From Glandiceps talaboti (taxonomy: Eukaryota > Hemichordata > Enteropneusta > Spengelidae): a stretch of 64,000 nucleotides of DNA. The position numbers were made by a program, and so were the translations under genes. Positions 13,352 to 22,050 of this stretch are shown here, piece after piece. Positions within the stretch are counted from its first letter, which is position 1, and each line of letters begins with the position of its first letter. A model generated the notes under the pieces. The model searched no databases. It saw nothing but the letters and a program-made list of their open reading frames with translations, and had not been told where the DNA came from. Location: positions 18,343,501 to 18,407,500 of the forward strand of contig NC_135553.1 of the NCBI RefSeq assembly GCF_964340395.1. Reading direction: 5' to 3'.

Positions 13352-16300
13352 ACACATACATACATACATACATACATACATACATACACACATACATACA
13401 CACACACACACAGAACTTGATAATCATACATACAGACATACATGACAAAATTTATCATGTTCATTTCGCTACTGAAATGTTCTATTATATTGACAAATTG
13501 CTGGTAATAAACAAGCACAACTATATAATTTGACTAACTAGTAATAAACCATTGATAGCTGTGATAATGAACATCTCTGGAAAAATCTGAAGTTGTCAAG
13601 CACATGCAGTTGCATTGAAATTACTGCAAAACTTACCAACTATAATTAAATTCATCTTACTAAAAAAAAAAACATATTTAATTTTAAAGGGGCACAAGCT
13701 GAGTTCATACAGTTTGGGCATAGTTTTAATACGCTGCATAATTTATAATATATTCACTAGAGCACATTTAGCCACCACTGGTAATTATAACTGTATCGAA
13801 ATATAATCTATAATTTAACAATCTGATGACGTAATTTATCATACATATCAAAATACTCACAAGAAATCCCTTCTATGCAATCAACTGTTTAAATAACGCC
13901 AGAATACAATTGTAATGTTATAGAAAGCATGCATCAACATTAAAATCATTTTAAAATAGTTTACTTGAGGTTATTATGTATATTAAGTATTTTCTCTTCA
14001 GTAAAAGAGCTTATAATCTCAACTTGTGTCACTTTAAACTTGTAAAGGTTGTGTACAACGTTATTAACATACTCTTTCATTGCTACACGTGTCTTGAAAG
14101 CATCAATCTTGAGGGATTCTACACCCCACCACAACTCCTGTGGATGTTTCCGACTGTAATCAGGAACCTGGAATGGTTTGGATTCTTCTTTCAGGAAATG
14201 CAACACTGGTATACAATACAACCACTTGGGATTGAAAATAATGTTATCATCCATACACTTATTACACAAGTACTCTAGTGCAGTGACAAGTTCCCTGTCA
14301 AAAAAACAAACAAATATGGGTACATCACACTAAATCGGTGTTTTGTGTTGTTACATGTGACAATACACAATACTCCAAACATTACTAGTATCCTTTGACT
14401 TGCTACATGTACAACCACAGGGAGCAGCAAGCATGTAACTGATTGATTGATCGAAGAGAATCTTCCTTACTAGTTTATGCATGATCAAGTGTTTGTCCAG
14501 TGTGATAATCTCCCAGCAGATGAGAGATAAAGCAAACTGTTAATGTAAGTGATCTCTTGCCAATTATAAGATAAGGGATGTTTCAATTAAGATAAGATTA
14601 GAAGAATGGACAAGGCGTCTTTATTTAGTCAATAAAGCAAAGAGAGAATTACATACAGCCTCAGACTGCTAGTGGTCTGAGATATAGCTGAGAGCAAAGT
14701 AACCAGGGAAAGAAAAAGAAATAGTTTTAAAACTCAATGAGTGAATTGATCAGTATCACACACAAAATAAGTTATATTGCACCACAAAAATTGATCATTC
14801 AATCAGTCAATCATTCAACCAAATAATAAATCAATCAATCAATAAAACAACCGATTGATCGATCGATCGATCAATCAGTTACATGCTCGCTGCTCCCTGT
14901 GGTACAACATCATCTTAGGCCTTAACATGTACATGAGTATGTGCAACAGGTATTTTTGTAGTTTGGTTGGTGTGGTGACAATTAAGACTGAATAGGGGTA
15001 TCTTCAGCATTTGTACTAACACAAGTACATGACGAAAATGTAAATTTGGCATAACAGCAAAGACATATATAGCACAATATACACTGTGTATAACTTGTCA
15101 ATATTAACCTAACTGGATTTGTTATCACTAATGAAATCACCTGAATGTAAACTAAACTCTATAGATGCAGCCAAAGGCACACATGTAATAATTAGTAATA
15201 ATTGTGTTATACAGTGCTTTCCCACACTGTGCTCAAACAATTATTACCCCTGTAATTAACCTATACTATAGCAACTCAACAACCCTTTATACTTCAACTC
15301 CCTGGGAAGCCCTGTATACTAACAGCTAATTATACCATGCATATAAAGCCAAAAATATTGAATATATACTGTGGTTGTTCTACGTCACAACAACACACGT
15401 CTATGTGTTCAAAATATGAGTCAGTCAAAATGTCCAAAATTGGCCTTATTTTCCCCGATTTTTTCTTTGATATTCAATACTAGTGCTGGTATAATTATGT
15501 TACTCTCCAACATTTTTCTTCATTCAGCTGGAAAATACTCGTGACCTAAAGGTTGTCACTACTCATCTAGAGACTCATAGTGACAAAGGCCACTTTGGTC
15601 ACTCGTATTTTCCCCTGGCTGAATGAAGAAAAATATTGGGGAATAACAGCAAAGTCTCCAAAATATCTACAGACTTGTAGCAATTGTGTTGAAAGTATAA
15701 CATTATATTATCATTATGTTGGGCAAGAGGTAAAACATTCATCAAGTTATTTTGCATATTGGACATGAAGAGTGTAGATACCTTCTAGCCTTGGCTGGGA
15801 AATGGTGTGCTACCCCTTCGTAATCAACACACTTTTTCTTGTCCATATCAGGTTGGATAATGAGTGCTTGAAACAGGAGACTAACTTCGCGAGAACTAAG
15901 GTCCTTATACAAATCATATCTCCATATGAGATAGGTAATGGCTAGTGATGAAGAAAGCCTTAAGACACCTGCATTGGCATTTTCGGAGGTTTTCTTCTCA
16001 ATGCCATCGTATGATTTTATCTTTTTCTGCAAATACTCCAACAACACCTGTAAAAGACAAAAGTTGAATAATAGCATCAAACTTCTCTGATTGCTCTGTA
16101 TTAGGTGTTGTATACTCAAGTTTTTTTGTGTTCTACATACTTGCACACTAACTACAGAAACTACACCTGCAGCTTTGTCTGCACAGAATAGACATATTGG
16201 GTTAAAAGACATCTTCTTCATTACACCTATAGTTTGATGAAATTATGTAAAAATAATTGTTAATATCTATAGTTAATTTGTCATACAGCAGTTGGAGATA

Positions 16301-19300
16301 CTGAGTGTAAGTTGAATTTATACGGTACAGTCTGCACATTGTGTTTGTCAAATTTCAACCTACAGAACCCTAAATATTTATTAAAGTCATGTTATCAGAA
16401 ACAAACATTTTTTTTTAAATTTTTGCATTTAATAGTTATGACTAACCTCATGAAATTTAATATGATTGATATTCATATTTCCTTCGACAGCATTTGAAAC
16501 CTGTATTACTTGAGTTATGGCATCAATGGCTTTTCCACTTCTTCCCTCAGTCACACAGAATCCTTCCCAATCAGGGAAGAAATGTTTTGTGGCCATGACC
16601 TTGTTCCTTTGCAACACTCCGCTATTTTTCAATTTGTCCCACATATCCCTCACAAAGCCAAAGAACCCACTTGAATCATGACCACAATACATGATATCAT
16701 CATATCTATGCCATTCACCTATTAAATAAACCATCAAAGAAATAATAGACATTAATTACCACACTCTACACAAGTATCATGTCACTAAATAAGACTTTAT
16801 ATTTCCCTTATCTTAAATTTTATGTATTTAGTAACTTTAAAGTGGCCATATCGGTGAGGATTTGGTATTTATTTTGGATTTTTAATTTATAAAACAATTT
16901 TATCAGGTCTTCCAACTTGAAAAATCAACTGGAAACTACATAGACAAAGTCTGTATTTGTAAGTCCATACATTGCAAAAAGTTACAAAATGTGTAAAAAT
17001 GTTTTGTTATTGTACATATAACTAACACTTCAGACATTTGTTATGATTTTACAGTTTATTGAGTAACAAACAAAGGTTTGGCATACGTTGTTTCATATTG
17101 ATTTTTCAAGTTGGAAGACATGATAACATTGTTTTGTAAACTAAAAATCAAAGATAAATACCCAATCCTTATCCATATGGTCAATTTATTGTATATTCCT
17201 CTCAGCTTACATTTGAAATTGGCATCTTAGAATTAGTCTTCATCCACCACCAGGGTGGCGAAAAACCCTCTTTACACAAATTTTAAATTATTGAAAACTT
17301 CATTTACTCCTTCAAGTCTTTCCATTGTCAATTTCACATACATGGTATAGCTAAAATTACAGTTAAAATGATCATAATATTCCATGTTCAAATATTTTTT
17401 TTTAAGTACATTTGGATCGCTTATTATTTATGCATATTTGTGTATGGTAAGCCAATGTATTTAGTAACTTAAGATATACTCCTCTCAGCTTACATTTAAA
17501 ATGTTCTACAAAATTTTGAAGCTTAAAATACACGCCATAAGCACAGACCTACCTCCTGCCACACAATATTCATTGGGAATCCACATTTTCCTGTTTACAA
17601 TACGATCTTTCTCTTTATCAGTATATTCCCAGATGCAGCTGTCTCCTCGTATCACTGCATACTTATACTCTATTGCTTTAGACTTCAGGTGATAAGGCAA
17701 TACTTCCAATGTTCCTTCCATTTCAATGAACTTTCCTGCTATCTCCCTGAAATGAGTAATCAATGTTTCAAATACAACTGTACAGCACGTAGATATAACA
17801 TCTGCCATAAAAAAAATTTTTGACCGAAAAATCCAGTACATAATCCGAAAGGTTCGTCGTCAACTACATACCTTTAATCACTTGTGACAATTTATACGTA
17901 GCTTATGGTTACAGGAGCACAAAGAACACCAAAGCTTGCAAGACATTCAGTATACAAACAACGGCAATCACACATATTAAGAACCTCACTTCAAAATGAT
18001 GTAAGTTGATGATTTGGTTTGATGTTCTTAAAAAAAGTCAGGTCAGTAAAACATAATGCGTTCTTGTACCACGACCAAGGTTTTTTATTACTTACGATTA
18101 ACGTTATGCAGTAAAGCAGCCAACAGACAGTTTGACAAAGCCTGTCGACCTGAACAGGTGAAACGTTACTTATAAGTAATAAGAACCCTTGGTTGTGGTA
18201 CAAGAATGTATTAAATTACTGGTTTGATGTTATTTGTATGTGAGGAAAAGAACCACACATTCAACTGAGGCACCATACTGCATCATACCCTTGCCAAGAG
18301 GGATGAGTAGAACACTTGCTTGTTCAGGTTTTACTAACACAAACAAAAATTTACATATTTTTTTTAAAACTATAACTTGACATTATTGAAAAACTCAGCA
18401 CATTTCCCTATCAGTTAAGTTTGGAAAATAATCATACCAACTGTTTCATATATTCATCAGCAGTTAGAATCATGGTTACAGGTTATGAAGACACTAGGCC
18501 AATTAGTCCAGAGACTTGGCTATCTGGCAATCACATAGCTAGCTTGACACTGAGACATTGTTGAATGACATTGTCAAGCCAGTTAACTGCAAGTCTCTGG
18601 ACTAAGGTAAATTGACCCTAGTAACACATTGCCTGCATTATTGCAAGTTTGTAGTGTTACAATCATGCTTCAGGGGAACACCACTCCGGGAAATAGACAC
18701 ATTTTCATAAAATATGGGTTCTGGAGAGTCATTTCATGATTTTACATCATCTACAATTACTTGCAATTTCAGAGAAATATCAAGTTGATCTTATGCCTTT
18801 ATAGGGTATCTTTGCTGTGGGCAATTGACACATGGGAGCCATCAGAAATAAAATTCATGGTCGCATAATGAATATTCATGACTCCTAAGTGCTTATTCCA
18901 TTTAGTGTGCAACATCTCTCATAAATATTCATTGTTCACCATGAATAATTATTTCTGCTGACTCCCATGAGGCAATGTGGGCGCCACAGCAAACATACAA
19001 TATCATGGTTCTCTGCAATTGCAAGTAATTGTATGGTAGGTGATGTAAAATCATGAAATGACTCTCCAGAACCCTTTAATATAGTTTACCTGTATTTCCT
19101 GGAGTGGCACCCCCCTTTAATAAACATTTGGATAAGTTTCAGAAATACATGTTTATACACGACAACATTTACCTTTTGTTCACTGGTTTCATTACTACAC
19201 ATCCATTGGAACAACTAAAGCCTCCCAAAGCTGGCAAACCAGCCCTTATGATAGCTTTGTCTTTTGATGGGTCAAATTTAAAGTCTTCTGACATAAGGAC

Positions 19301-21977
19301 ATGAAAAATAACTTTCATCTTCTTGGGTGAATCATCACGTAGTGCCAAAGGGATATTGGTATCTGTCTTATTTTGTGATGTAGTGTTCCTCTGTTGTCTG
19401 TTTTGAAAAAGAATGACAATTTTATTAATATTTTCACTCGTGTAATTCTTTCTGTGATTTTTTTTTACCTGATATCATCTCTTTGTTTCAATATTCATGA
19501 CTCGTAAGTGCTTATTCCCTTTAATATAAAACATTATTCACTGCAGTTTAAAACATCTCTCATGAATATTCATTGCAGTGTAAAACATCTCATGAATATT
19601 CATTGTTCAATCATGAATAATCATTTCTGCTGACTCCCATGAGGCAATGTGGCCCACAACAAACATACAAAATCAACTTGAAATCATGAGATATTTTATG
19701 GGAAGCAACATCAGGAACCACTGGTATGAACACTGGAGTATTTGATAATACATGCATTGGGTAGAGTATTTAGTGACTTCATAAACATCTGTGAATATGT
19801 TTAAAATAGATTTGAAATCTAAATACCACATTATTAATTTCCACATCACTGAAAGCTTGACCTTGAAAAAAAATTGAAAAATTATCGGAGTAGTATCGCC
19901 AAATGCTATAATTTTTTTTTTCAAAGCATTTTAATAGTCTAACTTGAACCAATTTATTTAATGATGAACTCCCAACTTCTGACATTTCACTTGTATCAAG
20001 ACACAGTGTGGCCAAAATGAAGTTCAAATGGCAGTATTTAATAATATTTCATATATTCGATACCCTCGATGTTACATTTAGATTGAATAAATTCATGTAA
20101 ATTATCCTAAATCTGTAATTTCTTCCACTTCATTCTTCAATCACAACATGATATTTTAACATTAATAACAAACTGACCGAAAATAACATTAAATTATGAT
20201 TTCATTTATAAGTACATTTTGAAAAGATTTGCTTACTTCTGATTCTTCTTCTTCTCTGTGTGTGATTCACCAGGAGGTTGTGGGGGCTTCCTATAGAAGT
20301 GACCACCTCGATCTTCCTCACTTGAATCCTAGGAGATAAAACAGGAAATTTTTCAGTTGTACTATATGACTGCCTCCTTGCTTTATGTCAAAAGAAATAG
20401 TGCACTTGATGTTTACACCTAATTTTCTATAAGGAAGACCCTATGTTTTTTTTACATTTTTTCTACGGTTGGTAGGTCAATATAAAAAAAAAGTAAAAAA
20501 TATCTTCTTCATGTTTCTCTGCCTCTCCTTTTCCTCCTCTCTATCTTCTTTTTATTGGATTCCTGATAACAACCCCTTTTCCAGCTTCTCTACAAATTGG
20601 CATGTTCTCAGCACCCCTCTCCCCCCCCCCCCCCCACTTAAATAACTTCTGTCATGAAAGAATTGCTCTGTTCATGAACAAGTGTTGTTGTCACTACCAT
20701 GATTGAAAATGACGTCAACAATCAAGGCACTTTTTTATTCTTACCAGAAAAGGTGCTGTTCTGCAAAATGTCAAGGACGGGCGAAAATACAAAATATTTT
20801 TTTTTTATTTTGATGTCGGAGCTGATTTTTGGGTCGGTTGGGTAATGAGAAACTGGGGAAAAAAATAGGGTCACGCTTATATAATAATAACATTCTTTTT
20901 TAAAGATAGCACTTTTCAAGACTGTGCTCAAAGCAGAATATAATTTTTCTCACCACCATATTGATATCTGCTCCTTCTTGCTGTCCCTCAGTAGTGTCCT
21001 CTTCTTTTTCATTGTTTACACTTCCTTGTGATTTATCATGACACAGTTCTTTTAGAGGATGATCAGTGACAATATTTGTACCATTTTCATCCTTTTCATT
21101 TAGCAATGCACTGCTTTCTCCTCCTTGCTTTTTATCACTTTCTTCATCATTTATAGATATATCACCAAACTCATCAGATATCTTATCTCCATCACCAGAA
21201 CCTATGTACTGGTAGTCATCTTTAGGGGGGTATTTAATCATGCCAACCTCCTTGGCATCAGTGGTTGCCATGGCTACATTGCTGTCTGTTTCACACTTCT
21301 CCCATGATGACTTGTCACCAGACTGTACCAAGACTTCTTTCACGATGACTTGTTTCTGGTGATTACTTGAACAAGAGGTTTCTTTGTGATATGTTCCAAC
21401 TTTGGTTGATTGATTGATTGACTGATTTGCTTCTCCACTTTCATCATCTTTGTTCTCACTACTTGCTACAGCACACTTTCCTTGAACCTCAGAAGGGCCT
21501 TGGATTCCTTTTATTCCACCACCACCACCATCAACGTTGGGGGAACATGTAGGAGGAACTTCACTTTGAGATGTTGACACTGTTTTGGAAGTAGTTTGGT
21601 GATGTTTAGTATCTTGTTTGACATCTTCTTTCTGTTCAGGCTCTCTTTCACATTCCTTAGAATCACCGACACCAGCAGAATGTTGCAGTCTGTTAACATG
21701 ATCTTCCTGCATTTGACAAGCTGCAGCTACCACTGACGATGAGCTTGTACTCTCCTCAGCAGTTGGTGTCATTCGAGGTGTGTCTGCTCCTTCTGCTATC
21801 TCAGGACCATGTTGTGCTTCACAACTATCTTTTTGTGGGATAGACTGTCCGCTCTGAATCAAGTTTTTCATCATTTCCATGATATGCAGTTGCTGTTCTT
21901 TGGAAACACTCCCAAGCATGGCTGCCATTTGATCTTGATAGGAATTTGGTTGCTGAACTGCTTCTGCTTCTCCTCCA

Positions 21978-22050
<73 letters not shown>

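Noticed and set aside
13110-13533. His/Thr-rich and Cys/Val-rich open frames
   Set aside because: Translation of CA/CATA repeats; only the minus-strand part 12982-13189 is a real exon.
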